Shown one piece after another: positions 43,584-52,592 of a DNA stretch of 64,000 bases (the stretch's first letter is position 1; the number at the start of each line of letters is the position of its first letter). Origin of the DNA: Oceanococcus sp. HetDA_MAG_MS8. Its GTDB lineage: Bacteria > Pseudomonadota > Gammaproteobacteria > Nevskiales > Oceanococcaceae. Both the position numbers and the translations under genes were made by a program. The notes below the pieces were generated by a model that was given only the letters and a program-made list of their open reading frames with translations, did not search any database and was not told the DNA's origin. The stretch spans positions 1 through 64,000 of the forward strand of contig JAHCMK010000011.1 in assembly GCA_019192445.1 (NCBI GenBank), in the 5' to 3' direction.

Positions 43584-44810
43584 ATGAAGAAAACGATCAG
43601 CAACTTGGCTTGCGTTGGCGGCCTGGGTCTCAGCCTATTGAGCCCACTGGCTCAGGGCGTGGAGCTCAGTGCAGGGGATTGGAAACTCACCGCAAATGGG
43701 CACATCAATGCCAACCTGATTATGTCCAGCTGTGATGATGAAGGCACAGCGGCTGTGGCCGGAGGTCTGGCCTGTATTGGGAGTGCCGGGGAGGACACGA
43801 CCTCCACCGTGAGCAATGGCCTACTGCCAGCCGCCCTGATTTTTGGCGTCAGCACCTTCCAAAACGGCTATGACATTTCTGCCACCTTCGGCTTTTGGCC
43901 TGGTATTTCTACCAACGATGGGGGCAGTCCCAACCTGCAACAAGATGGTCCGGGCTTGGCAAATACTGGGCTGGGCACCACCGGGCTGGATGTGCGCCAA
44001 GTCTTTGTGACGGTCGGCAATGAATATGTGGGCAGCATCTCCGCCGGGCGGAACTTCGGCCTGTTTGGCTTCGACGCCATTATCAATGACATGAGCATTC
44101 CCGGCGTAGGCGCTCCGGGCGCAGCGGCGGGCGGCACACCGGCAAACACCACCCTGGGCTCAATCGGTTTGGGTTACATCTATACCGACACACTCTCGCA
44201 AATTAACTACACCACGCCAGACTTCGCTGGCCTGAAAGTGACTCTGGGTATCTTCGACCCACTGGAGCCTTTGAATGGCAACACGCCAGTGCCAGAGGCC
44301 ACGCCCGGATTTCACGGCAAACTGGCCTACACCCAAGGCGATCTCTACCTCTCGGCCAGTTTTTTAAGCCAGACCAATGAAGGGCCAACGGATGCTGAGG
44401 ACTTCGACACCACAGCATTTGATTTAGGCGGCAAATACACCATGGGCGATCTGGAGTTGATGGCCTTTTATTACATGGGCTCAGGTGTGGGCACCACAGC
44501 CTTGCTGCTCAACAGTGATGATGGCGCTGGCAACGAACGCGACTCGGATGGCTTCTTGGCTCAGGTGACCTACAAACTGGGTGACACCAAACTGGGCCTG
44601 AACTATGGCCAATCCAACTTAGATTTGGCCAATGGTGAGGCCGTGTCGAACTTGGTGGAAAGCAACTCCAAATTCACCCTCGGCGTTTACCACTCACTCA
44701 CGCCAGCCGTCATGCTGGTGGGTGAATTCACGGATGTCACAGCCGAGGGCCATGACGGCACCGAAAACAATAGCAGCACCATCAATGCCGGCATCTTTGT
44801 TGGCTTCTAA
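43584..44810 (+). CDS. Outer-membrane porin, likely alcohol-induced
   Basis: A 408-residue protein with a signal peptide ending near LAQGVE, followed by a beta-barrel pattern of alternating strands and the GF ending typical of porins (INAGIFVGF). The inside includes FVTVGNEYVGSISAGRNFGLFGFD and LGLNYGQSNLDL, as in general Gram-negative porins. GAGGAG precedes the ATG. It has its own sigma-54 promoter and an intrinsic terminator, and lies directly ahead of the alcohol dehydrogenase gene, so it probably admits the alcohol or a related solute. Confidence 0.85.
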   Translation: MKKTISNLACVGGLGLSLLSPLAQGVELSAGDWKLTANGHINANLIMSSCDDEGTAAVAGGLACIGSAGEDTTSTVSNGLLPAALIFGVSTFQNGYDISATFGFWPGISTNDGGSPNLQQDGPGLANTGLGTTGLDVRQVFVTVGNEYVGSISAGRNFGLFGFDAIINDMSIPGVGAPGAAAGGTPANTTLGSIGLGYIYTDTLSQINYTTPDFAGLKVTLGIFDPLEPLNGNTPVPEATPGFHGKLAYTQGDLYLSASFLSQTNEGPTDAEDFDTTAFDLGGKYTMGDLELMAFYYMGSGVGTTALLLNSDDGAGNERDSDGFLAQVTYKLGDTKLGLNYGQSNLDLANGEAVSNLVESNSKFTLGVYHSLTPAVMLVGEFTDVTAEGHDGTENNSSTINAGIFVGF

Positions 44811-44913
44811 CCAGGTCTCACCAGTAGCTGCATAGCTGCTGGTTGGACACACCGGGACCTCCCGGGTGTTCTCCTCTGCGTCGTCTGTTCTCTAGGACGA
44901 TACACCAGCAACT

Positions 44914-44944
44914 CAAAAGCCGGCCTACATGGCCGGCTTTTTTT
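44914..44944 (+). terminator. Intrinsic terminator after porin gene
   Basis: A 10-bp stem AAAGCCGGCC/GGCCGGCTTT (44916-44925 with 44931-44940), 5-base loop, and a run of seven T residues. A textbook Rho-independent terminator that separates the porin transcript from the alcohol dehydrogenase operon. Confidence 0.92.
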
Positions 44945-44965
44945 GTGTCAGCCCAGAAGCAGCAG

Positions 44966-44983
44966 TGTCACGTGCCTGGAACA
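44966..44983. promoter_or_regulatory. Enhancer-like dyad upstream of alcohol dehydrogenase
   Basis: TGTCAC-gtgcct-GGAACA fits the shared 18-bp pattern and sits just beyond the porin terminator, centred about 163 bp upstream of the predicted start site. Confidence 0.58.
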
Positions 44984-45110
44984 CGACCGGAAAACAGTGC
45001 CGACAAGCCGAGCTAATCGCCGACCCGCCCCATCGCAAAAACGAGCCTAAGCAATTGTTATCGCGCACTTTTTTATCGCGTCTCAGGTTTTTCATAGCCA
45101 GGAAATTAGT

Positions 45111-45126
45111 TGGCATGCCGGTTGCG
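45111..45126 (+). promoter_or_regulatory. Sigma-54 promoter of alcohol dehydrogenase operon
   Basis: TGGCATGCCGGTTGCG has GG at 45112-45113 and GC at 45124-45125, spaced by 10 bases, and shares GTTGGCATG with the aldehyde dehydrogenase promoter. Predicted start near 45137. Confidence 0.75.
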
Positions 45127-45198
45127 ACCTTGCTGCTGTGACCCGGTTTTGCGGGCACCACATATAACTGGCTTGACATTGTCACGAGGAGCAGCCAA

Positions 45199-46968
45199 AT
45201 GAATCACAACTCGCACCCGACACGCCAATGGCGGTACGGGCTTATCTCTGCCGCAGCTTTGGGGGCGATGGCAGTCTGCAGCACACAGGCTGTTGCCGGC
45301 GTGACCGACGCCATGATCGTCAACGATCAACAGCAAACCGATGCCATCGTCACAGTGGGTATGGGTCAGCACGGCCAACGTTACAGCCCGCTCAAGCAGG
45401 TGAACAGCAGCACCGTCGGTGACCTAGTCCCGGTCTGGAGCTTCTCCTTTGGTGGCGAGAAACAGCGCGGCCAAGAAGCGCAGCCCTTGATGTACAACGG
45501 CAAGATCTTTGTGACGGGGTCCTACTCGCGGATGTGGGCGCTAGACGCACGCACCGGCGAGCGCCTTTGGGCCTACGAGGCCCGCCTACCCGACGGCATC
45601 ATGCCTTGCTGTGACGTGATTAACCGGGGCGCTGCCCTCTACGACGATCTGGTGATCTTCGGCACTTTAGACGCCAAACTCGTCGCTCTGCATCAAGATA
45701 CCGGCAAGGTGGTTTGGAAAGAGCGGCTGGGTGATTACAAAGCCGGCTACAGCTATACCGCTGCTCCGCTGATCGTCAACGGCATGGTCATCACGGGGGT
45801 CTCCGGTGGTGAATTCGGAATCGTGGGCCGCGTTGACGCCCGCGACGCCAAAACAGGGGAGTTGGTCTGGACTCGACCCACCGTCGAAGGCCATATGGGT
45901 TACCTGAATGGCAAAGAAAACGGAATAACAGGCGAGACCAACGCCACCTGGCCTGGCGATATGTGGAAGTTTGGCGGCGCCGCAACGTGGTTGGGTTGTA
46001 CCTACTCCGATGACGTCAATTTGGTGTACTGCGGCACCGGTAATCCGGCACCGTGGAACGCTCACCTACGTCCTGGTGACAACTTGTATTCCACCTCCAC
46101 GGTGGCCATCAATCCTGAAACCGGGAAAATCGCTTGGCACTACCAATCCACGCCTAACGACCATTGGGACTTCGACGGCGTAAACGAATTTATTCCGTTT
46201 GATATGCGCAAAGGCTGGCGCAAAGTCAAAGCCGGCGCCAAAGCCGATCGCAATGGCTTCTTCTATGTGCTGGACCGGACGAATGGCGAACTGATTAGTG
46301 CAACGCCCTTCGTCACTCGCCAAACCTGGGCCAGTGGCGTCGACCTGAAAACCGGGCGGCCCATCGAAACCGAGAACAACCGCCCTGGTAACCCTGCCGA
46401 AACCGAAGGCGACAAAGGTAAATCGGTGTTTTCGGCGCCCAGCTTCCTGGGTGGAAAGAATTGGATGCCCATGGCCTATAACCAAGACACCGGCTACTTC
46501 TATGTACCGGCCAACGAGTGGGGCATGGACATTTGGAATGAGCCCATCACCTATAAGAAAGGTGCGGCTTACTTAGGGGCCGGCTTCAACATCCAGCCCC
46601 TCTACGAGGACTACATCGGCGCGCTACGGGCCATCGATCCCAAAACCGGGAAGATCGTCTGGGAATACAAAAACCCAGCGCCGCTCTGGGGTGGCGTCAT
46701 GAGCACGGCGGGGAACTTGGTCTTCACCGGAACTCCGGAGGGTTTCCTCAAGGCCTTTGATGCCAAAACCGGCGACGAGCTATGGGCCTTCCAAACCGGC
46801 TCCGGCGTCGTTGGTCAACCCACCACCTGGGAAATGGACGGGGAACAGTACGTCTCCGTGGTTTCCGGTTGGGGTGGCGCTGTGCCGCTGTGGGGCGGTG
46901 AGGTTGCCAAGGCCGTCAAAGACATCAGCCAGGGCGGAATGCTCTGGGTGTTCAAACTTCACCGCTAA
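45199..46968 (+). CDS. PQQ-dependent alcohol dehydrogenase, lanthanide-type site (PedH/ExaA-like)
   Basis: A 589-residue periplasmic quinoprotein that oxidises alcohols to aldehydes and passes electrons to cytochrome c. A signal peptide ends near residue 34. Eight tryptophan-docking propeller repeats are visible ([32 protein letters not shown]). The vicinal disulfide Cys137-Cys138 (IMPCCDV), metal ligand Glu205, Asn281 and catalytic Asp324 are present. Asp326, two residues further (WDFDGVN), is the residue that marks lanthanide-dependent enzymes such as XoxF and PedH; calcium types have Ala or Ser there. GAGGAG precedes the ATG. It heads a five-gene operon with accessory functions and has a sigma-54 promoter. 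Confidence 0.95.
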   Translation: MNHNSHPTRQWRYGLISAAALGAMAVCSTQAVAGVTDAMIVNDQQQTDAIVTVGMGQHGQRYSPLKQVNSSTVGDLVPVWSFSFGGEKQRGQEAQPLMYNGKIFVTGSYSRMWALDARTGERLWAYEARLPDGIMPCCDVINRGAALYDDLVIFGTLDAKLVALHQDTGKVVWKERLGDYKAGYSYTAAPLIVNGMVITGVSGGEFGIVGRVDARDAKTGELVWTRPTVEGHMGYLNGKENGITGETNATWPGDMWKFGGAATWLGCTYSDDVNLVYCGTGNPAPWNAHLRPGDNLYSTSTVAINPETGKIAWHYQSTPNDHWDFDGVNEFIPFDMRKGWRKVKAGAKADRNGFFYVLDRTNGELISATPFVTRQTWASGVDLKTGRPIETENNRPGNPAETEGDKGKSVFSAPSFLGGKNWMPMAYNQDTGYFYVPANEWGMDIWNEPITYKKGAAYLGAGFNIQPLYEDYIGALRAIDPKTGKIVWEYKNPAPLWGGVMSTAGNLVFTGTPEGFLKAFDAKTGDELWAFQTGSGVVGQPTTWEMDGEQYVSVVSGWGGAVPLWGGEVAKAVKDISQGGMLWVFKLHR

Positions 46969-47047
46969 CCCGGTGCCGCAGTGGCGGCTCGTACTGCGCG
47001 AGCCGTCACTGCTTTCCTTCGCTAAAACCGCAGTAGGAGCACACAAC

Positions 47048-47497
47048 ATGTCTCATTCTTCACTCACACCTTGGTTGCTAGGCCTCACGGCGGGCGGCCT
47101 GCTCGCAGTCAGTGGGGTTCTATCCGCGCATGGCGACGTCACGCCGCAATCGGTGAATACCAAGGACCTCCCCGCCTTAAACGGCGAAGTTCTGTACGAG
47201 AACCCCTACCGCGGTGACCCGGACGTACACGCCAAAGCGGCGGAAGTGGGCGCCTCGGCTTATAACCAAAACTGCGCTCGCTGCCACGGCCTTGGAGCCG
47301 TCTCAGGCGGGATTGCCCCGGACCTTCGCCTGTTACCACCGGACGGAGAAACCGATGAATACTTCCACATGCGGGTTAACAACGGCGTGGTGCGCAATGG
47401 GGTCACCTATATGCCGCCATTTGCTGAGACCTTCAGCGAAGAAGCCATCTGGGCCATTAAGAGCTTCCTGGATACGGTCCATGTTGAAGACCTTTAA
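47048..47497 (+). CDS. Cytochrome c-550-type electron acceptor (ExaB/PedF-like)
   Basis: A 149-residue periplasmic c-type cytochrome with a signal peptide ending near VLSAHGD. The haem site is CARCH (Cys76, Cys79, His80) and the probable Met ligand is in VTYMPPFAETF. It lies 79 bp after the alcohol dehydrogenase gene and should be its direct electron acceptor. The ATG at 47048 is preceded by GTAGGAGC. The frame runs open upstream into the dehydrogenase gene, but that part is not cytochrome. Confidence 0.92.
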   Translation: MSHSSLTPWLLGLTAGGLLAVSGVLSAHGDVTPQSVNTKDLPALNGEVLYENPYRGDPDVHAKAAEVGASAYNQNCARCHGLGAVSGGIAPDLRLLPPDGETDEYFHMRVNNGVVRNGVTYMPPFAETFSEEAIWAIKSFLDTVHVEDL

Positions 47498-48407
47498 GCG
47501 CCAAGAGTTCTGGCTATCGTCCGCTTGGGCCCTGCTACTGCTAGGCATGGTCTTGGTCGCTACAACTTGGCCTGTAGCAGCGGCTGAGGAGGACGAGCCT
47601 CGCCCTGATCGGCTGCAGCTGATGCGCGAGACCGGCACCCTACGCGCAGCGGTATACCGCGACTTCCCACCCTATTCCTACCACAACCAAAAACGCCGTT
47701 TGGTCGGCGTCGATGTGGACCTTGCCAAAGAGCTGGCCAAGCGTATGGAACTGTCCTTGGACATTCGGCCCTTTACCGCCGATGAAAACATGGACGACGA
47801 CCTGCGTAACCAAGTGTGGAAGGGGCATTACTTGGGCGGGGGCGTGGCCGATGTCATGCTCCATGCCGGCATGGACCCAGAGTATGTACGCCGCCAAGAC
47901 AAGGTGGATTTATTCAACGCTTACCACCGCGAAACTCTAGGTGTGATCTATCACGCGGAGCGCTATCCCAGTGTCCCTGAGTCACCCCTGACCCTGGCGG
48001 GGAGCCAAGTTGGTGTGGAGGTGGACTCCATCAGTGACTACTACATGAGCGGCGCCTTCAACGGACGCCTGCGTTCCAGCGCAAAACGTATGGAAAGCAC
48101 AGCAGCAGCAGTGAAGGCCTTTATGGCCGGAGAGCTAGATGCTGTCATGGCCCCGCGGGGCGAACTCGAAGGCGCCATGGCGATGCATGACATGGCCGCT
48201 GCGGAGTTTTCGGTACAAGAGTTTGTGGGTATGTTTCGGACGGCCTGGGACGTAGGCATGGCCATAAAGTCCGGTAACCCCGAGCTGCGCTCAGCGCTCC
48301 AAGACGCCTTGAGTGACATGGCCGCCGACGGCAGCTTAGATCAGATCTTTGCGCATCATGGTCTGCAGCGGGGCAGCCCACAACACGCCTTACAGGCTGC
48401 TAAATGA
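47481..48407 (+). CDS. Quinoprotein-associated periplasmic binding protein (XoxJ/MxaJ-like)
   Basis: A 308-residue protein with a signal anchor (WLSSAWALLLLGMVLVATTWPVAAA) and a family-3 solute-binding fold: LRAAVYRDFPPYSYHNQKRRLVGVDVDLAKELAKRM, VGVEVDSISDYYMSGAF, AVKAFMAGELDAVMAPRGEL. Such proteins sit with XoxF/MxaF-type dehydrogenases and are thought to help assemble or activate the enzyme rather than import a solute. The ATG at 47481 overlaps the cytochrome gene by 17 bp. No ABC permease of this type is adjacent. Confidence 0.86.
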   Translation: MLKTFKRQEFWLSSAWALLLLGMVLVATTWPVAAAEEDEPRPDRLQLMRETGTLRAAVYRDFPPYSYHNQKRRLVGVDVDLAKELAKRMELSLDIRPFTADENMDDDLRNQVWKGHYLGGGVADVMLHAGMDPEYVRRQDKVDLFNAYHRETLGVIYHAERYPSVPESPLTLAGSQVGVEVDSISDYYMSGAFNGRLRSSAKRMESTAAAVKAFMAGELDAVMAPRGELEGAMAMHDMAAAEFSVQEFVGMFRTAWDVGMAIKSGNPELRSALQDALSDMAADGSLDQIFAHHGLQRGSPQHALQAAK

Positions 48408-49201
48408 CATCGCCTGGCGCAGGTCACCAGCCGCAGCTCCGCATGCCGATGTGGCTACTGGGGCTGAGCTTGGTGGTGGCTATGGGTCTGAGTGGATTGG
48501 TAGCCGCCAACGAACTCGTAGACCCCTTGGACTCTCCTGGCTGGCGTTGGATGCAAGCCCGCTACTTCGCCGACCAAACCGTCCGTTTCGATAATCGGGT
48601 TCAGGTCCTACTACCTGCCAGCGCGGAAGATGCGCTACAGGTACCAGTCATGGTTCAGGTCCAAGAGCTTGAGCCCACTGAAATTTTGGTGTTTGCCGAT
48701 CTCAACCCGATTACCACCATTCTGCGTTACTACCCCGTGGTCGCTGAACCAAGGATCGGTTTTCGCTTCAAGGTGCAGCAGGGTACGCCGGTACGCGCTG
48801 CCGTGCGCACGGCCGATGGGGTCTGGCATGTGGGCGGGGCCTGGTTGGAGGCGAGTGGGGGAGGCTGCACAGCCCCCAGCTTTGGAACGGGTGGCGGCCG
48901 CTGGCAAGACCGCTTTGCCGAAGTGGCTGCGAGGACCTGGGAGCGCGGAGCAACCCAAAAGCGGCTGCGCTACCGGGTGATTCACCCCATGGATACCGGC
49001 CTCGCCGACGGCATCCCCGCATTTTTTATTGAACGTACAGAGTTCCGTAGTGCCCAGGAGGGCATGCTTTTGGCCCGCTTGGAAACCTTCGAGCCTATCT
49101 CCGAAGACCCGATTTTCACCCTGGATCTCAATACCGCGCAGGCCATCAATATCAGCGGCCGTGACACCCAAGGCAACCGTTTCCACGCGGAGGTGCCCTA
49201 A
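48404..49201 (+). CDS. Quinoprotein dehydrogenase-associated SoxYZ-like carrier
   Basis: A 265-residue exported protein that fuses a SoxY-like N-terminal domain to a SoxZ-like C-terminal domain. The swinging-arm motif is SGGGCTAP with Cys155, matching the sulfur-carrying Cys of SoxY. The N-terminal hydrophobic segment (PMWLLGLSLVVAMGLSGLVAA) is a signal peptide. It overlaps neighbours by 4 and 1 bp. The family is known from PQQ-dehydrogenase operons but its cargo is not established; the conserved Cys implies a covalent carrier role. Confidence 0.88.
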   Translation: MTSPGAGHQPQLRMPMWLLGLSLVVAMGLSGLVAANELVDPLDSPGWRWMQARYFADQTVRFDNRVQVLLPASAEDALQVPVMVQVQELEPTEILVFADLNPITTILRYYPVVAEPRIGFRFKVQQGTPVRAAVRTADGVWHVGGAWLEASGGGCTAPSFGTGGGRWQDRFAEVAARTWERGATQKRLRYRVIHPMDTGLADGIPAFFIERTEFRSAQEGMLLARLETFEPISEDPIFTLDLNTAQAINISGRDTQGNRFHAEVP

Positions 49202-50169
49202 TGCCGCCCGGCGTCTGGCAACGCATGCTGCTGCTCACGGCTCTGGTGGGAATCACCGCGGTCGCCGTCGCGCAAGAGCTGGACTACGAGCTTGATGCTC
49301 AAGAAGTGGCCGATCAAGTCTTCGTATTCACCGGGGCACAAGAACACTTCCACCGCGGCAACGGTGGCAACATCGTAAACACCGGCTTCATTTGTACAGC
49401 GCAGGGAGCGGTGGTCATCGATAGTGGCCCGTCTAAGCTGTATGGCCAGCAAATGCGGGCACACATTCTGAGGCACTGCCCGGCCGGCATTGCCCAGCTG
49501 ATCATCACCCATGCCCATCCCGACCACTTTTTGGGCACGGCCGCTTTCAGTGAGGCAGACCGCGGCCTGCCTATCCTGGCGCTGGCCAGCACCCGCACCA
49601 CCATCGCGACCATGGGTGAAACCCTCACCGAGAACCTCTTTCGCATGGTGGGAGACTGGATGCGTGGCACCTACCCGGTGGTGCCGCAAACCGAAGCCGG
49701 CAATCAAAGTCTCAGGGTGGGCGAACGCGAGATACAACTCATCGCCTTGGATGGCCATACCGACGGTGACTTGGCCGTTTTCGATGTACCCAGCGGGACA
49801 CTGTTCGCCGGTGACTTAGTGTTTTTTGAGCGCACGCCCACGACGCCCAATGCCGATATTCGGCGGTGGCTGAGCAGCCTTGCCCAGCTGGAGCAACTCC
49901 CCATCCAAACCTTGGTGCCCGGTCATGGACCGGTGGTGACAGACCAGCGCGCCCAGAGGCAAACCGCGCACTATCTTCGCTGGCTGCGAAGCTCACTGGG
50001 ACGATCCGCCGAGCAAGGAGCAGATATGGCCGAACTCCTCAATACGCCCGCCCCCACCCAGTTGGGTCCCCTGGCGGTGTTCCAGGAGGAATTTGGCCGT
50101 AGCCTGTCTCACCTGTACCCGGCGCAGGAGGAGCGTGTACTGCCGGTATTACCGGCCCAGCCCCATTAG
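49201..50169 (+). CDS. Quinoprotein relay metallo-beta-lactamase-fold hydrolase (SoxH-like)
   Basis: A 322-residue exported zinc hydrolase. The signal peptide ends AVAQE. The metal motif HAHPDH (His104 to His109) is complete, with later LDGHTDGDLAVFD, FAGDLVF and VPGHGPV. Related proteins occur as SoxH in sulfur-oxidation clusters and as relay hydrolases next to SoxYZ-like carriers in quinoprotein operons. It is the last gene of the alcohol dehydrogenase operon and converges on the FccAB/ExbBD-like operon, 29 bp away. Confidence 0.88.
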   Translation: MPPGVWQRMLLLTALVGITAVAVAQELDYELDAQEVADQVFVFTGAQEHFHRGNGGNIVNTGFICTAQGAVVIDSGPSKLYGQQMRAHILRHCPAGIAQLIITHAHPDHFLGTAAFSEADRGLPILALASTRTTIATMGETLTENLFRMVGDWMRGTYPVVPQTEAGNQSLRVGEREIQLIALDGHTDGDLAVFDVPSGTLFAGDLVFFERTPTTPNADIRRWLSSLAQLEQLPIQTLVPGHGPVVTDQRAQRQTAHYLRWLRSSLGRSAEQGADMAELLNTPAPTQLGPLAVFQEEFGRSLSHLYPAQEERVLPVLPAQPH

Positions 50170-50198
50170 ACCAACGGCGACTCAAGCCTAGGCCTGCG

Positions 50199-50915
50199 CT
50201 AGTCCCGCCAACGCACAAGCTCTAAGCGAAACTCCCCGCCCACCACATTCGTGGTGTCCAAATCTTCACGGCGCACCAGCTTCACCAGGCCCACGCCGGG
50301 TGCGTACCACTCTTCCTGTGTGACCGGCACCGTGGATACGCCAATACGGGGGTCGGCATGCACAGCAAGTTCTCCCTGAGCGCGGATTTTCCAACAGTGA
50401 TCAAAGCGGCCCGCAGGGACCTCCACGCTGGTGTTGCGGTTGACCACTTCAAAATGCAGAGGGAACTGCGCGCTGGGGTCGGCGTAGAAGCGCTCCCGAA
50501 AAGGCTCAGCACGTTCGAGAGCATATGGTCGTGTGGGCACCATCCATTCTTGTGCTGTGGCCTCTGCCGGCAAGACCCACCGTGGACCACTGTCGGCCAC
50601 CGGCGCAGGCTGGGCTACGCCTTGGCTGGCCACGCGGCGCACGCCGGCCCCATCACGGACATGCCAGTAGCGCATGCCCTGACTGGTTTGTCGCAGGTAG
50701 GCCTTTGCGTCGTCCTGAAACGGATCGGGCACCAGACCCATGTTCTCTATGCGCAGCAGGCCTTGCTGCGTTTGCAAAGGGTTTATCAGCGTGCTGCGAT
50801 ATTCCCAGTGACGCCCGGCATCCAAAGGGAAATAGGATCCTCCATCCGGCACCGATTGAGCACAGCTCAGCAGCAAGCTCAGCCCCAGCAAACCCAGGTG
50901 ATGAACCCTGCTCAT
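50199..50915 (-). CDS. Putative lipoprotein, unknown function
   Basis: A 238-residue product with lipobox LLLSC (Cys18). The mature part starts YFPLDAGRHWEYRSTL, a pattern common in lipoproteins of unknown role whose strands form a beta-rich domain, and ends in GEFRLELVRW. It is the last gene of a six-gene minus-strand operon and overlaps the previous gene by 4 bp. Nothing indicates an enzymatic activity. Confidence 0.75.
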   Translation of the reverse strand: MSRVHHLGLLGLSLLLSCAQSVPDGGSYFPLDAGRHWEYRSTLINPLQTQQGLLRIENMGLVPDPFQDDAKAYLRQTSQGMRYWHVRDGAGVRRVASQGVAQPAPVADSGPRWVLPAEATAQEWMVPTRPYALERAEPFRERFYADPSAQFPLHFEVVNRNTSVEVPAGRFDHCWKIRAQGELAVHADPRIGVSTVPVTQEEWYAPGVGLVKLVRREDLDTTNVVGGEFRLELVRWRD

Positions 50916-51418
50916 TTTTCTGGCAGAGCCGGCTGAGGCAGATCGGATAATCGTATGCTGGCCGCGGTGGGCGCACGTTGGCGCCCGTCCGGCAACTGCA
51001 GCAGCTGCGCCTCCGCCAGAGCCTCACCATACTGAGTGCGCCCATTACGCATACGTCCAATAGCCGCATCCAGAGCCTGATGGTCCGCGCGACGGTAAGG
51101 CCGCTTGTAGGCCCTTGGCGCAGCCTGTTCACCGCGCAGGTCTAAAGCGCTCAGCCAAAGCAATATGCTCCCTTCAGCACCAGCTCCGGGCTCGTGAATC
51201 ACCGCCGAATGAAAGATGAACCGGGGTGGCAGAGGAGCATCTACGGCCCAGCCACGCACCGCGCTCCAGCCCTCAAACTGAGCCAAGCCCAAGCCGGCAA
51301 AAGTCACGATACTGAGAGTTTTTAGCCAAGCGGGCCAAGGCCCGAATACCCCCAGTAACACCAACAAGGCCAACCCCAGTATCCAACTCAGGCTTAGTAA
51401 TAACACCGCCAGCGTCAT
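50912..51418 (-). CDS. Membrane protein of unknown function
   Basis: A 168-residue protein with two N-terminal membrane segments (about 3-25 and 30-48) followed by a ~115-residue soluble domain (RFIFHSAVIHEPGAGAEGSILLWLSALD). No family recognised. Four-base overlaps at both ends with the ExbD-like gene and the lipoprotein gene suggest the three products work together. Confidence 0.72.
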   Translation of the reverse strand: MTLAVLLLSLSWILGLALLVLLGVFGPWPAWLKTLSIVTFAGLGLAQFEGWSAVRGWAVDAPLPPRFIFHSAVIHEPGAGAEGSILLWLSALDLRGEQAAPRAYKRPYRRADHQALDAAIGRMRNGRTQYGEALAEAQLLQLPDGRQRAPTAASIRLSDLPQPALPEK

Positions 51419-52020
51419 GATCGCCCTCCGATCGCTAAAGACGTTTGCATACGGTTAAGGCCGCGCACATCCCCATTTGCGCCCAGCTCAAAACGCACAG
51501 CCGTGAGCTCATCGCCGGGCTGCTGTAACACGAGGGTTTGATGAAACAGCACCTGCAGCCTGGGGTTCACCTTAGTTAAGGTGACGCGTACATCCACGGG
51601 TAATTCAGTGGAACTCTTGTAGTACTGCACATTCACGATGTACTCCCCAGGAACGAGCCCGCGCAGGGTCACCACCTCACGATTGAGTGGATTGCGCACC
51701 TCCTGGCCGCCAACAACGACAACATCGCCCTCTTCGCCTCGGTCATCGCGGTCCAAAGCCAGCAGGCCAGCCTGGGGCTGGCGAAACCACACCAAGGTGT
51801 TATTCGGCCCGGCCACCCACAGGTCGATGTCTTCACTGCGTCCATCCTCCCAGCTGGCGGAAATGATGAGCTCGGCCTTGGCCGGCACATCACCCGTTTT
51901 CGCAGGGGGCTGCATGGCCAGCAGCGCGATGACAAACAGCACCGTAATCCCCAGCAAGGCGTTAAAGAGCAAATCGGTAAAAGGGTCCAGCCCGTCCCGG
52001 CGAAAGCCTCCGCTGCTCAT
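51415..52020 (-). CDS. ExbD/TolR-like protein with a large periplasmic domain
   Basis: A 201-residue protein. The single membrane helix (TDLLFNALLGITVLFVIALLAM) is preceded by DPFTD, where the Asp matches the proton-carrying Asp of ExbD/TolR. The periplasmic part is unlike ordinary ExbD: SEDIDLWVAGPNNTLVWFRQ, RDDRGEEGDVVV, LVPGEYIVNVQYY, resembling DUF2135/YfaP-type beta domains. The start at 52020 overlaps the ExbB-like gene by 4 bp; the frame open to 52284 is a shadow of that gene. Confidence 0.78.
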   Translation of the reverse strand: MSSGGFRRDGLDPFTDLLFNALLGITVLFVIALLAMQPPAKTGDVPAKAELIISASWEDGRSEDIDLWVAGPNNTLVWFRQPQAGLLALDRDDRGEEGDVVVVGGQEVRNPLNREVVTLRGLVPGEYIVNVQYYKSSTELPVDVRVTLTKVNPRLQVLFHQTLVLQQPGDELTAVRFELGANGDVRGLNRMQTSLAIGGRS

Positions 52021-52592
52021 GCGCGTAGCTCCGCGGCCCGCGCAAGCAACTCTTCTGCAGCCCGGTCCAGCAGCAAGGTCTGCGCAGCCAGGCCCAAACT
52101 CGCCAGCAAGCCGATTAAGGTGGTGCTTAAGGCAATGGCCATGCCCTGCCCCATCTCCTCGATGAGCTGCGGAGCCATTGCAGCGATGGACTCCGGCAGA
52201 CTTTGCAGCGACGCCAGCATGGCAATAAAACCGATGACAGTCCCCAACAAACCCAAGCGCAGAGCCATAGCGCTGGCAAACCATAAAGCCTCATGGGGAC
52301 CGCGCAAACGTTCCTGGCAACGCGCCTCTGAGCATTGCGCCAGGACTGCAGCCGACTGCTGGGACAGCCACAGACTGCGCCGCCCGGCATAGGCACTGGC
52401 GAGTGCGTACAACAAGGTCAAGCCAATGCAAATACCTGTCCCGTCCGCGGCGAAGACACTGCTCAGCACGCCAAGCCGAAGCGCGATATACACCCCCAGA
52501 CCGCTGATCACCGTCCACAACAGCCATTGCTGCCAAAGCAGGCCTGGAGGTGGAGACCAGCTCAGGCTCCACGGCCGTGGTTGACCCATCAT
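52017..52592 (-). CDS. ExbB/TolQ/MotA-like proton channel protein
   Basis: A 191-residue protein with three membrane segments (about 18-36, 50-68, 112-180 in two parts). The family core is visible: RLGLLGTVIGFIAMLASL, then MGQGMAIALSTTLIGLLASLGL. It should assemble with the ExbD-like product next to it into a proton-motive-force-driven motor. Unlike ExbB it has no TonB gene nearby, and it is coupled by 4-bp overlaps to a flavocytochrome gene upstream. Confidence 0.85.
   Translation of the reverse strand: MMGQPRPWSLSWSPPPGLLWQQWLLWTVISGLGVYIALRLGVLSSVFAADGTGICIGLTLLYALASAYAGRRSLWLSQQSAAVLAQCSEARCQERLRGPHEALWFASAMALRLGLLGTVIGFIAMLASLQSLPESIAAMAPQLIEEMGQGMAIALSTTLIGLLASLGLAAQTLLLDRAAEELLARAAELRA

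Noticed and set aside
51415-52284. Long version of the ExbD-like protein
   Set aside because: The first 88 residues are an out-of-frame reading of the ExbB-like gene; the start at 52020 fits the 4-bp overlap pattern.
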